A DNA stretch of 18,454 nt, taken from assembly GCA_003220975.1 (NCBI GenBank), contig QHTX01000086.1, positions 1-18,454 on the forward strand, read 5' to 3'. The position numbers and the translations under genes are program-made. Below the pieces are notes generated by a model. The model did not search any database and was not told the origin of the DNA. It saw only the letters and a list, made by a program, of their open reading frames with translations. Positions 6,588 to 13,566 of the stretch are shown here, piece after piece (position 1 is the first letter of the stretch; every line of letters starts with the position of its first letter). The stretch comes from Gemmatimonadota bacterium (GTDB taxonomy: Bacteria; Gemmatimonadota; Gemmatimonadetes; Gemmatimonadales; GWC2-71-9).

Positions 6588-7212
6588 TCCTTCTCTGCAC
6601 GTCGCGATCGTGATGGACGGCAACGGCCGCTGGGCCGCGCGGCGCGGCCGGCCCCGCACCGCCGGCCATCGTGCCGGCGCGGAGGCGGTGCGCCGGGTCG
6701 TGGAGGCGGCGCCCGGACTCGGCATCGGCGGCCTCACGCTGTTCGCCTTCTCCGCCGACAACTGGAGCCGCCCGCCGGCCGAGGTGGCCGCACTAATGCG
6801 ACTGTTCGCCCGCTACCTCCGCAGCGAGACGGCGCGGCTCCGCGAGCACGGCGTCCGGCTCGAGCTGGTCGGCCGCCGCGATCGGCTCCCCGCGCCGCTC
6901 GTCACCGCCATCGCCGCCGCCGAGCACGCTACCGCGGCCGGCGGCGCGCTCCACCTGCGGCTCGCGGTCGATTACTCGGCGCGCGCCGCCATCCGCGCGG
7001 GCCGGATCCTGCCCGACGTCGACCTGCTGATCCGCACCGGCGGCGAGCAGCGGCTCTCCGATTTCCTGCTGTGGGAGTGCGCCTACGCCGAGCTCTACTT
7101 CACCGACACGATGTGGCCCGACTTCGGGGCGGCCGACGTCGCCGCCGCCGTGGCAGAATTCCACTCCCGGGAGCGCCGCTTCGGCGGGCTGCCGGACGCG
7201 GCGGCCGGATGA
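6577..7212 (+). CDS. uppS: shortened cis-prenyltransferase (undecaprenyl diphosphate synthase family)
   Basis: A 211-aa enzyme of the family that elongates farnesyl diphosphate with isopentenyl units to make Z-polyprenyl diphosphate lipid carriers. Visible motifs: MDGNGRWAARRG (catalytic Asp14), GHRAG, LFAFSADNWSRP (usual FSTENW), LIRTGGEQRLSDFLLWECAYAELYF and the closing SRERRFGG. The family is normally about 230-260 aa. By comparison with E. coli UppS from memory, about 29 residues are missing between DYSAR (132-136, usually NYGGR) and PDVDLLIRTGGE, while all flanking active-site blocks remain. The ATG at 6577 has GAGG nine bases upstream; an upstream TTG at 6562 is less likely. Its stop overlaps the next gene's start (ATGA). 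It may be a specialised paralog rather than the housekeeping enzyme. Confidence 0.88.
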   Translation: MSQSPSLHVAIVMDGNGRWAARRGRPRTAGHRAGAEAVRRVVEAAPGLGIGGLTLFAFSADNWSRPPAEVAALMRLFARYLRSETARLREHGVRLELVGRRDRLPAPLVTAIAAAEHATAAGGALHLRLAVDYSARAAIRAGRILPDVDLLIRTGGEQRLSDFLLWECAYAELYFTDTMWPDFGAADVAAAVAEFHSRERRFGGLPDAAAG

Positions 7213-8702
7213 GCGCCCTGAGCGGGAAAACGAGACTCGGCCTGGAGATCCTCGGCGTGGCCGCCGCGCTGGCGATCGCGGGCGACACACTGCTGCGAGC
7301 CACGCCCTGGGGGCTGAACGCGTTCGTCTGCACCGCCGGGTTGGTGGCGGCGACGGCCTGGCTCGTGCGCCGTGGGGGCATCGCCGCGAGCGGCGACGCA
7401 CCCTGGCTGGCGGGGACCGCTCTGCTCCTGAGCTCCACCTTCGTGGCGCGGGATTCGGGCGCGCTCCGGGCGTTCGATGCCCTGGGGCTGGCGATCCTGT
7501 TCTCCGTCGCGGGGCTCAGCCTGCGGGGCGCCACGCTGCGCGGCCGCTACGCCTGGGACTATCTGGTTGCCGGAGTCACGGCGACCGCGAGCGCCTGCAT
7601 CGGCGTATTGCCGCTCGTCGCCCGGGACGTCCGGTGGAGTGAGTTGCCGAGTGGCGGGGCGCTCCGTTACGCCCGGGGCGCGAGCGTCGGCGCGCTGCTC
7701 GCGTTCCCCCTGCTCCTCGTCTTCGGGGGCCTGTTCGCGTCAGCCGACCCCGTGTTCGGCAACCTGGTGACGAACGCGCTCCACGTCGACTTCACGGCGG
7801 TTGCGTCCCACACCGCCTTCATCGTGGCCGGGACGGCGCTCGCCGCCGGATACTTCTGGGGCAGCGTCGTCCGTACGACGCCGCCCCTCCCCCTCACGGC
7901 CCCCCCGGACCTGGCGCTCGGCATCGTCCCCGTCGGCACCGCGCTGGGCCTGCTCGATGTGCTGTTCCTCGTCTTCGTCGTCGTCCAGCTCCGCTACTTC
8001 TTTGGCGGCACGGAGTTGATTCAACGTACCACAGACTTGACCTATGCCGAGTACGCACGCCACGGGTTCTTCGAGCTCGTCGCGGCGAGCTCCCTGGTCC
8101 TGCCCATCCTGCTCGGCGGAGATTGGGCGCTTCGCAAGGAGCCGCGGGAGCACCAGCGCATGTTCCGCTACCTCGCCGGGTTGCTCCTTGTTCTGCTGGC
8201 CGTCGTCATGGTGTCCGCGCTGCGGCGGGTGTGGCTCTACGTCGAGGAGTTCGGGCTGTCGGAGATCAGGCTGTACGCCACCGCCTTCATGGCGTACCTG
8301 GCCGGTGTATTCGTGTGGTTCGGCTGGACGGCGCTGCGTGGGCAGCCCCGACGATTCGCATTCGGCGCGCTGGTCCAAGGGTTCGCCGTGCTCGCGGGGC
8401 TGCACGTGCTCAATCCCGACGCCTTCATCGTGCGGACGAATCTCACCCGCCCGCCAAGCCACCGCCCGTTCGACGCCTCGTACGCGGCCTCGCTGAGCGC
8501 CGACGCCGTGCCCGACCTGCTGGCGGCGTTCCCGCGGCTCGACGAGCGCGAGAAATGCTTGGCCGCGGCACGGCTCCTCAGACGCTGGACCCGGGACGAG
8601 GACTGGCGGACCTGGAACCTGTCCAGGGCCCGGGCGCGGCGCCGCGTGCGCGAGCAGGAAGCGACTCTGAGGGCCCTGCCCTGCAAGAAGCACGGCTCAT
8701 GA
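7209..8702 (+). CDS. DUF4173-family polytopic membrane protein
   Basis: A 497-aa protein with about 11-12 hydrophobic segments and a soluble tail of some 80 residues rich in Arg, Asp and Glu. Family-typical stretches of DUF4173/DUF4153 are visible: VVVQLRYFFGG, LTYAEYARHGFFELV near the centre and HVLNPDAFIVRTNL before the tail. Function is not known for the family. The ATG at 7209 shares ATGA with the stop of the uppS-like gene, which argues for translational coupling; the longer open frame starting at 7071 overlaps that gene and is not real. It is the last gene of the promoter-5567 operon; the following gene begins 60 bp later. Pairing with a prenyltransferase suggests an envelope-lipid-related role, by context only. 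Confidence 0.87.
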   Translation: MSALSGKTRLGLEILGVAAALAIAGDTLLRATPWGLNAFVCTAGLVAATAWLVRRGGIAASGDAPWLAGTALLLSSTFVARDSGALRAFDALGLAILFSVAGLSLRGATLRGRYAWDYLVAGVTATASACIGVLPLVARDVRWSELPSGGALRYARGASVGALLAFPLLLVFGGLFASADPVFGNLVTNALHVDFTAVASHTAFIVAGTALAAGYFWGSVVRTTPPLPLTAPPDLALGIVPVGTALGLLDVLFLVFVVVQLRYFFGGTELIQRTTDLTYAEYARHGFFELVAASSLVLPILLGGDWALRKEPREHQRMFRYLAGLLLVLLAVVMVSALRRVWLYVEEFGLSEIRLYATAFMAYLAGVFVWFGWTALRGQPRRFAFGALVQGFAVLAGLHVLNPDAFIVRTNLTRPPSHRPFDASYAASLSADAVPDLLAAFPRLDEREKCLAAARLLRRWTRDEDWRTWNLSRARARRRVREQEATLRALPCKKHGS

Positions 8703-8762
8703 TCAGCGGCTGGTATTTCTTCCTGACGACCTGAGGTTCGCCGCTCGGGTATTCTTCAAGCC

Positions 8763-9326
8763 GTGGACCTCGGCGCGGTCATCCACAGCTACGGTGGTCC
8801 GGTGTTGTTCGTCTGGGCCTGGCTCCAGGGAGAGGCGGCCGTCATCGTCGGCGGCGCGCTCGCAGCACAGGGCTACTGGCCGTGGTGGGCGGTCTCGCTC
8901 GTGGCCTGCGTCCCGGCGATCGCCGGACACCAGATCTACTTCGCGCTGGGCCGCCGCTACGGCGACCCGTTGCTGGCGCGTCTCCCGGCCGGCTGGCAGC
9001 CGGCCATCGCGCGGGCCCGGAGGCTGGTCCACCACAACGACGCCCGCATCATGCTCCTCATGCGGTTCGCCTACGGCATTCGCCTGCCGCTGCCGATCCT
9101 GTGCGGCACGGCCGGCGTCGGGACGCTGCGATTCCTCCGGTACAACGTCGCCACCGCGCTCTGCTGGGCGCTCTTCTTCACCTGGCTGGGCTACGCCTAC
9201 GGCGCCGCTGCGGCCGCCGCGCTCGGCCGATGGGCCCATTACCAAACGTGGATCCTGCTCGGCTCCGTGGCGCTGGGACTCGCGGTGCACGCGATCGCGC
9301 GAGCGCTCGCCAAGCGACTAGCTTAG
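8763..9326 (+). CDS. DedA-family (VTT/SNARE-associated) membrane protein
   Basis: A 187-aa integral membrane protein. DedA proteins are polytopic inner-membrane proteins; several are now linked to recycling of undecaprenyl phosphate or phospholipid flipping and to membrane potential. Visible signs: an acidic residue in the first re-entrant segment (WLQGEAAVIVGG, Glu24), GHQIYFALGRRYGDPLL (55-71), and the second signature MRFAYGIRLPLPILCGTAGV (100-119) matching the family's F-GRR-P-R-P-AG pattern. The start is GTG at 8763; no strong ribosome-binding site precedes it. It follows the DUF4173 gene on the same strand after 60 bp and may be co-transcribed. If it handles polyprenyl phosphate, its place beside an uppS-like gene would make sense, but this is inference. 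Confidence 0.88.
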   Translation: MDLGAVIHSYGGPVLFVWAWLQGEAAVIVGGALAAQGYWPWWAVSLVACVPAIAGHQIYFALGRRYGDPLLARLPAGWQPAIARARRLVHHNDARIMLLMRFAYGIRLPLPILCGTAGVGTLRFLRYNVATALCWALFFTWLGYAYGAAAAAALGRWAHYQTWILLGSVALGLAVHAIARALAKRLA

Positions 9327-9346
9327 ACGTACCACGAGGGCCCTGC

Positions 9347-10141
9347 ATGTCACTCACGATCGTCCAGGTAGACGCCTTCACCAATCGCCCGTTCGCCGGC
9401 AACCCAGCGGGGGTGTGCGTGCTGTCCGTGCCGCGCGACGAACGCTGGATGCAGGACGTGGCGCGCGAAATGAACCTGTCGGAGACGGCGTTCCTGCATC
9501 CCGCCGACGACGGGCACGCGCTGCGCTGGTTCACACCGGCCGTCGAGGTGGCGCTGTGCGGTCACGCGACGCTCGCGAGCGCTCACGTGTTGTGGGAGGA
9601 CGGCCACCTGCCCGCGGGGCGGCAGGCGCGGTTCCACACCAAGAGCGGGCTGCTGACCGCCGATCGCCGCGGCGAGTGGATCGAGCTTGACTTCCCCGCG
9701 ACGCCGGCCGCTCGCGCCCCGGCGCCGGCCGGGCTCACCGACGCGCTGGGCGCAACGGCTCGCTGGGTGGGCCGCAGCAACTTCGACTACCTCGTCGAGC
9801 TCGAGTCCGAGGACCACGTCCGCGCCCTCGAGCCGGACTTCGCCAGCCTCGAGCGGGTAGACGCCCGTGGCGTCATGGTGACGAGCCGCGCGACCACGCG
9901 CGGCTACGACTTCGTATCGCGGTTCTTCGCGCCGCGGGTTGGTGTTCGCGAGGACCCGGCCACCGGATCGGCGCACTGCGCGCTCGCGCCGTTCTGGAGC
10001 GAGCGCCTCAACAAGACCGAGATGACGGCCTACCAGGCGTCGCCGCGCGGTGGCGTGGTGCGCGTACGCTTGAATGGCGCGCGCGTGACGCTCGGGGGCC
10101 AGGCCGTGATCGTGTTGCGGGGCGAGCTCGCCGTCATTTGA
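9347..10141 (+). CDS. PhzF-family isomerase/epimerase
   Basis: A 264-aa protein of the PhzF family, which have a diaminopimelate-epimerase-like double-barrel fold and catalyse isomerisation or epimerisation of small metabolites. Family marks: VDAFTNRPFAGNPAGVCVL (8-26), NLSETAFL with the general acid/base Glu46, CGHATLASAHVL with His73, and REDPATGSAHCALAPFW (201-217) with Asp203, Ser208 and His210. The family length is about 260-300 aa, so it is complete. The ATG at 9347 has GAGGG six bases upstream. A clear intrinsic terminator follows at 10179-10211, so it ends a transcription unit. No phenazine genes are nearby, so phenazine synthesis is not implied; the substrate is unknown. Confidence 0.93.
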   Translation: MSLTIVQVDAFTNRPFAGNPAGVCVLSVPRDERWMQDVAREMNLSETAFLHPADDGHALRWFTPAVEVALCGHATLASAHVLWEDGHLPAGRQARFHTKSGLLTADRRGEWIELDFPATPAARAPAPAGLTDALGATARWVGRSNFDYLVELESEDHVRALEPDFASLERVDARGVMVTSRATTRGYDFVSRFFAPRVGVREDPATGSAHCALAPFWSERLNKTEMTAYQASPRGGVVRVRLNGARVTLGGQAVIVLRGELAVI

Positions 10142-10178
10142 CAGGCTCCCGGTGGGGGCGCAGTACCGAGTGTGTCGC

Positions 10179-10211
10179 GTAGGGGCGCAGGATGCGACGC
10201 CCCTACTTTTT
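10179..10211 (+). terminator. intrinsic terminator after the PhzF-family gene
   Basis: A perfect 9-bp stem, GTAGGGGCG (10179-10187) with CGCCCCTAC (10198-10206), a 10-nt loop, and five T residues immediately after (10207-10211). It lies 38 bp past the PhzF-family stop and 29 bp before the next start codon. Confidence 0.85.
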
Positions 10212-10240
10212 GCGCCGGGGGACCTCTATCCTTCGGCCCA

Positions 10241-11170
10241 ATGAGTACCGCCCCGCAGACGACGTCCCGTACGAGCCGCCTCGCGGGGTACCTCCTCGCG
10301 CTCGGCGCCGGCGCCACTTGGGGGACGACCGGGCCCCTCTCCACCGGGCTGTATGGGCTCATGCCCGCCACGAGCATCGGGTTCTGGCGGGTGCTTCTGG
10401 GCACGGTGTGTCTGGGGCTCTGGGCGCTCGGGTTCCGTCGCGAGCTGTTCCGAGTGGACGCGCGGGGCTGGCTCTTGGTGGGCCTCGGAGGCGGCATCCT
10501 CGTGGCCCTGTTCGAGCTCGCCTACCAATTCGCCATCGCGGGTGCTGGCGTGGCGGGAGCCGCGGCCCTGTTGTACACCGCGCCGGTGATCGTTGCCGTC
10601 CTCGCCCGCGTGATCCTGAAGGAAGCGCTCACCACGGTGCGACTGCTGCTCGCTGTGGTGGTGATGGTGGGCGTCGCCCTCACCGTGACCGGCGGCAGCA
10701 ACGCCGGGGCGGAGGCGGCCCGGCTCGGGATCGGGGCCGGCATTGCCGGCGGCCTGCTGTCGGCGTTGAGCTATGCCCTCACTACGCTCATGGCCCGCTT
10801 CGCCGTGCCGCGCTACGGCGCTGTGCGGGTGCTGTTCCTCGAGGCGTTGGGCGGCGTGGCCATCCTGGGCGTCGTGCTCACGCTGGTGCATCACGCGCCC
10901 GCGCCGCCGCCCACGGCCGCCGCTTGGCGCGGCCTGGTCGCCCTGACCGCCGGCTCGGTCCTGGCCGCCAACCTGTTCTTCTTCGCAGCGGTGCGGCGGA
11001 TCGAGGCGGCGCCCGCGGCCGTCGCGGCGACGATCGAGCCCGTAGTGGGCACGCTGCTCGCCTTGTTGTTGTTCAGCCAACGCCTGACCGCGCCCGGCTG
11101 GCTGGGGCTCGCCATGGTGGTGGGGGGCGTGGCCATGGGGTACCTGGTTGAAGCCAAACCAACCGCTTAG
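10241..11170 (+). CDS. EamA-family (DMT superfamily) transporter
   Basis: A 309-aa membrane protein with ten hydrophobic helices arranged as two EamA repeats. Repeat one begins LAGYLLALGAGATWGTTGPLSTGL and contains GFWRVLLGTVCLGLWAL and GAAALLYTAPVIVAVLARVILKE; repeat two begins IGAGIAGGLLSALSYALTTLMARF and ends in AAVAATIEPVVGTLLALLLFSQRLTAPGWLGLAMVVGGVAMGY. The tyrosine/proline in LLYTAPV and IEPV before a charged end are typical of drug/metabolite exporters, often for amino acids. The substrate cannot be read. The ATG at 10241 lacks a Shine-Dalgarno. It lies just past the terminator of the previous gene, so it needs its own promoter, and is followed after 15 bp by the M1 peptidase gene. 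Confidence 0.93.
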   Translation: MSTAPQTTSRTSRLAGYLLALGAGATWGTTGPLSTGLYGLMPATSIGFWRVLLGTVCLGLWALGFRRELFRVDARGWLLVGLGGGILVALFELAYQFAIAGAGVAGAAALLYTAPVIVAVLARVILKEALTTVRLLLAVVVMVGVALTVTGGSNAGAEAARLGIGAGIAGGLLSALSYALTTLMARFAVPRYGAVRVLFLEALGGVAILGVVLTLVHHAPAPPPTAAAWRGLVALTAGSVLAANLFFFAAVRRIEAAPAAVAATIEPVVGTLLALLLFSQRLTAPGWLGLAMVVGGVAMGYLVEAKPTA

Positions 11171-11185
11171 GAGGATTGAGGCTCG

Positions 11186-13126
11186 ATGCTGGCCCTCGCT
11201 GTCGTACTCGTCGCGCTACAGCAGCCTGCTCCCCCCGCGTCCGCGCTGCCGCCACAGGCCGGCGACACATCGCCGTTCCGGCGTCTCGCCCTCCCCGCAC
11301 CGAACCTGATGCGCGAGGGGTCGGGCCGGCCGGGCCCGCGCTACTGGCAGCAGCGCGCCGACTACACGATCCGCGCCGCGCTCGACACAGCGACCCACAC
11401 AATCGCGGGCACCGCAACGATCCGCTACGCGAACAACTCGCCGGACACGCTCGGCTATCTGTGGCTGCAGCTCGACCAGAACATTTACCGCGCCGACAGC
11501 CGTGGCGCCGCCGTCAACCCGACGGATGCGCGTTTCTCGGGCCGCGGGTTCGAGGGCGGGTACACGATCGCCTACGTCAGGGCGGTCAGGGGGGGGCGCT
11601 CGGGCGGGCAGGCGGGCAAGACGCCGCTCGCCACCACCCTGAACGGCACGATGATGCGTGTGAATCTCGACCGGCCGCTCGGGCCTGGGGAGGTGGCGAG
11701 CCTCGAGCTCGGATACTCTTTCGAGGTCCCCGAGCACGGCTCCGACCGCATGGGGCGGGAACGGTACCCGGGCGGCTGGCTGTACGAGGTCGCGCAGTGG
11801 TACCCGCGCGTGGCGGTGTACGACGACGTACGCGGTTGGAATACCGAGCAGTACCTCGGCCAGGGGGAGTTCTACCTCGAGTACGGCGACTTCGACGTCG
11901 CGATCACCGTGCCGCGCAGCTTCGTCGTGGCGGCGACCGGCACGCTCGCGAACCCGCTCGATGTGCTCACGGCGACCCAACGCGCGCGCCTGGTGCAGGC
12001 CGCGAAGTCCGACACGACCGTCCCGATCATCGCGAAGACCGAGGTCGGCCAGCCGTTCACGCGGCCCGCGGGCGCGAGCCCCACCCTCACGTGGCGCTTC
12101 ACGGCCAGGAACGTGCGCGACGTCGCCTGGGCCGCCGCGGCGAGCTTCATCTGGGACGCGAGCGGCTACGGCGGCGCCCTCATTCAGTCGTTCTATCCCC
12201 CCGAGGCGAACGCCGATTGGGCGCGCTCCACCGAGTACGCACGGCACTCGATCAAGCACTACTCGGAGAAGTGGTTCCGCTACCCCTACCCCAGCGCCAT
12301 CAACGTCGCGGGACCGGTGGGCGGCATGGAGTACCCGATGATCGTGTTCTGCTCGTCCCGGTCGGGGCAGCGCGGCCTGTTCGGCGTGACGACCCACGAG
12401 CTGGGGCATCAATGGTTCCCGATGATCGTCGGGTCGAACGAGCGGCTGTACGCGTGGATGGACGAGGGGTTCAACAGCTTCACCAACATCTACTCGGGGC
12501 TGGCCTTCTACCACGACACGATCCCCACGGGGCGCGGCGCCGGTGCGCAGTGGGCCAAGTTCGCCGCCACCGGCCTCGACGAGCCGCCCATCCTCGCCGC
12601 CGACCGCGTGGCGCCGCGACTCCTCGGCCAGGTCGAGTACAACAAGCCGGCTACCGGGCTGTACCTGCTGCGCCACCACATCCTCGACGACACCACCCGG
12701 TTCGACGCGGCGTTCCGCGAATACATCCGGCGCTGGGCGTACAAGCACCCGACCCCGGCTGACTTCTTCCGCACCATGGACGACGCGCTGGGCGAGGACC
12801 TGTCGTGGTTCTGGCGCGGCTGGTTCTACCGCACCGACGTGGTGGATCAGGCGGTGGACTCGGTGCGCACCAGGACGGACACGAGCGGCACCACGGCCTT
12901 CGTATTCCTCTCGAGCCCCGGCGGGCTCCCGATGCCCGTAGACCTGCGCCTCACCTTCGCCAACGGCACGACCGAGAACAAGCGACTCCCGGTCGAGATC
13001 TGGTTTTTGGGCAACCATGCGATCTACGACCGCAAGGTGACGGCCGACCTGGTCAAGGTGGAGATCGATCCGGAGCAGGATTTCCCGGACGTGCGGCGGG
13101 GGAACAACGTGTGGGTGAAGCAGTAA
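11186..13126 (+). CDS. secreted M1-family metallopeptidase
   Basis: A 646-aa zinc aminopeptidase-like protein. An N-terminal hydrophobic stretch (MLALAVVLVALQQ, then APPASA) looks like a short signal peptide. The first part is the M1 N-terminal beta domain; the catalytic domain has GGMEYPM (the GxMEN exopeptidase motif in a G-G-M-E-Y form) and the zinc site THELGHQWFP with His404, Glu405 and His408, followed by the third ligand Glu427 in WMDEGFNSF, the exact HExxH-18-E spacing. VEYNKPATGLYLL provides the expected tyrosine region. The ATG at 11186 has GAGG five bases upstream and TAGGAGG further up. It follows the transporter gene by 15 bp. It probably degrades peptides outside the cytoplasm. 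Confidence 0.93.
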   Translation: MLALAVVLVALQQPAPPASALPPQAGDTSPFRRLALPAPNLMREGSGRPGPRYWQQRADYTIRAALDTATHTIAGTATIRYANNSPDTLGYLWLQLDQNIYRADSRGAAVNPTDARFSGRGFEGGYTIAYVRAVRGGRSGGQAGKTPLATTLNGTMMRVNLDRPLGPGEVASLELGYSFEVPEHGSDRMGRERYPGGWLYEVAQWYPRVAVYDDVRGWNTEQYLGQGEFYLEYGDFDVAITVPRSFVVAATGTLANPLDVLTATQRARLVQAAKSDTTVPIIAKTEVGQPFTRPAGASPTLTWRFTARNVRDVAWAAAASFIWDASGYGGALIQSFYPPEANADWARSTEYARHSIKHYSEKWFRYPYPSAINVAGPVGGMEYPMIVFCSSRSGQRGLFGVTTHELGHQWFPMIVGSNERLYAWMDEGFNSFTNIYSGLAFYHDTIPTGRGAGAQWAKFAATGLDEPPILAADRVAPRLLGQVEYNKPATGLYLLRHHILDDTTRFDAAFREYIRRWAYKHPTPADFFRTMDDALGEDLSWFWRGWFYRTDVVDQAVDSVRTRTDTSGTTAFVFLSSPGGLPMPVDLRLTFANGTTENKRLPVEIWFLGNHAIYDRKVTADLVKVEIDPEQDFPDVRRGNNVWVKQ

Positions 13127-13140
13127 CGGCGTTACACGAC

Positions 13141-13192
13141 GCACGACGCCACGTCGCTCAGGAGCTACTCCCTGGGCGCCGTGGCGTCGTGC
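13141..13192. terminator. 13-bp inverted repeat between convergent genes
   Basis: GCACGACGCCACG (13141-13153) pairs perfectly with CGTGGCGTCGTGC (13180-13192) around a 26-nt loop; four more outer pairs are possible with one bulge. It lies just after the M1 stop and extends into the last codons of the leftward membrane-protein gene. No T tract is present, so it may be a bidirectional or rho-assisted terminator. Confidence 0.55.
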
Positions 13193-13566
13193 CGTCGGGC
13201 CACGATGTTCATCACCAGCTCCAGCACGACCAAGAACACGCCACCCCACAGCAAGCCGGGCAGCTCATTTAAATCCCGCCCGAACCTGATCCACAGCCAG
13301 CGCGCCACCACGTAGCACCACAGACCGCCGGCGAACCACCCGGCCAGGCGCACCAGTGGTCCCGCGCCGCTGTGAATGTCGGGGAGCGCGAGCAGGAGCC
13401 GCTCCACGTAGTATCCGAGAAAGGTGAAGCAGAACGCCACGGCGAACGTGTTCACGAAGTCGGCGCCAAGCGAGCCGTGGCGCGGCAGCACGAGCAGCAG
13501 CACCGCGCCGAGCACCAGCGCGGCGAGTGTGTTCCGGGTGAGGATCCTGCTGAACGGCTCGCTCAC
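13165..13566 (-). CDS. small integral membrane protein
   Basis: A 133-aa hypothetical protein with about four hydrophobic segments: near residues 14-27 (LAALVLGAVLLLVL), 37-61, 72-93 and 106-122, and a basic C-terminus. No conserved motif that I recognise. The start is GTG at 13566, chosen because it overlaps the stop of the S9 peptidase gene as GTGA, a coupled arrangement; a longer frame reaching 13635 would run deep into the peptidase gene. Its last codons form one arm of a large inverted repeat. It is the last gene of a leftward unit. Function unknown. Confidence 0.75.
   Translation of the reverse strand: MSEPFSRILTRNTLAALVLGAVLLLVLPRHGSLGADFVNTFAVAFCFTFLGYYVERLLLALPDIHSGAGPLVRLAGWFAGGLWCYVVARWLWIRFGRDLNELPGLLWGGVFLVVLELVMNIVARRHDATAPRE

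Noticed and set aside
7071..7208. Upstream extension of the DUF4173 gene
   Set aside because: It overlaps the UppS-like catalytic C-terminus; the ATGA junction at 7209 gives a better start.
8723..8755. Possible promoter (CTGACG ... TATTCT) before the DedA gene
   Set aside because: The spacer is about 21 bp and the -35 match is weak.
8882..9346. Upstream extension of the PhzF-family frame through the DedA gene
   Set aside because: Arg/Gly-rich out-of-frame shadow; the ATG at 9347 has a good ribosome-binding site and begins the family's N-terminus.
11216..13249. 677-aa open frame on the minus strand opposite the M1 peptidase
   Set aside because: An antisense frame kept open by high GC; its translation is Arg/Pro/Gly/Val-rich without motifs, while the + strand shows a full M1 active site.
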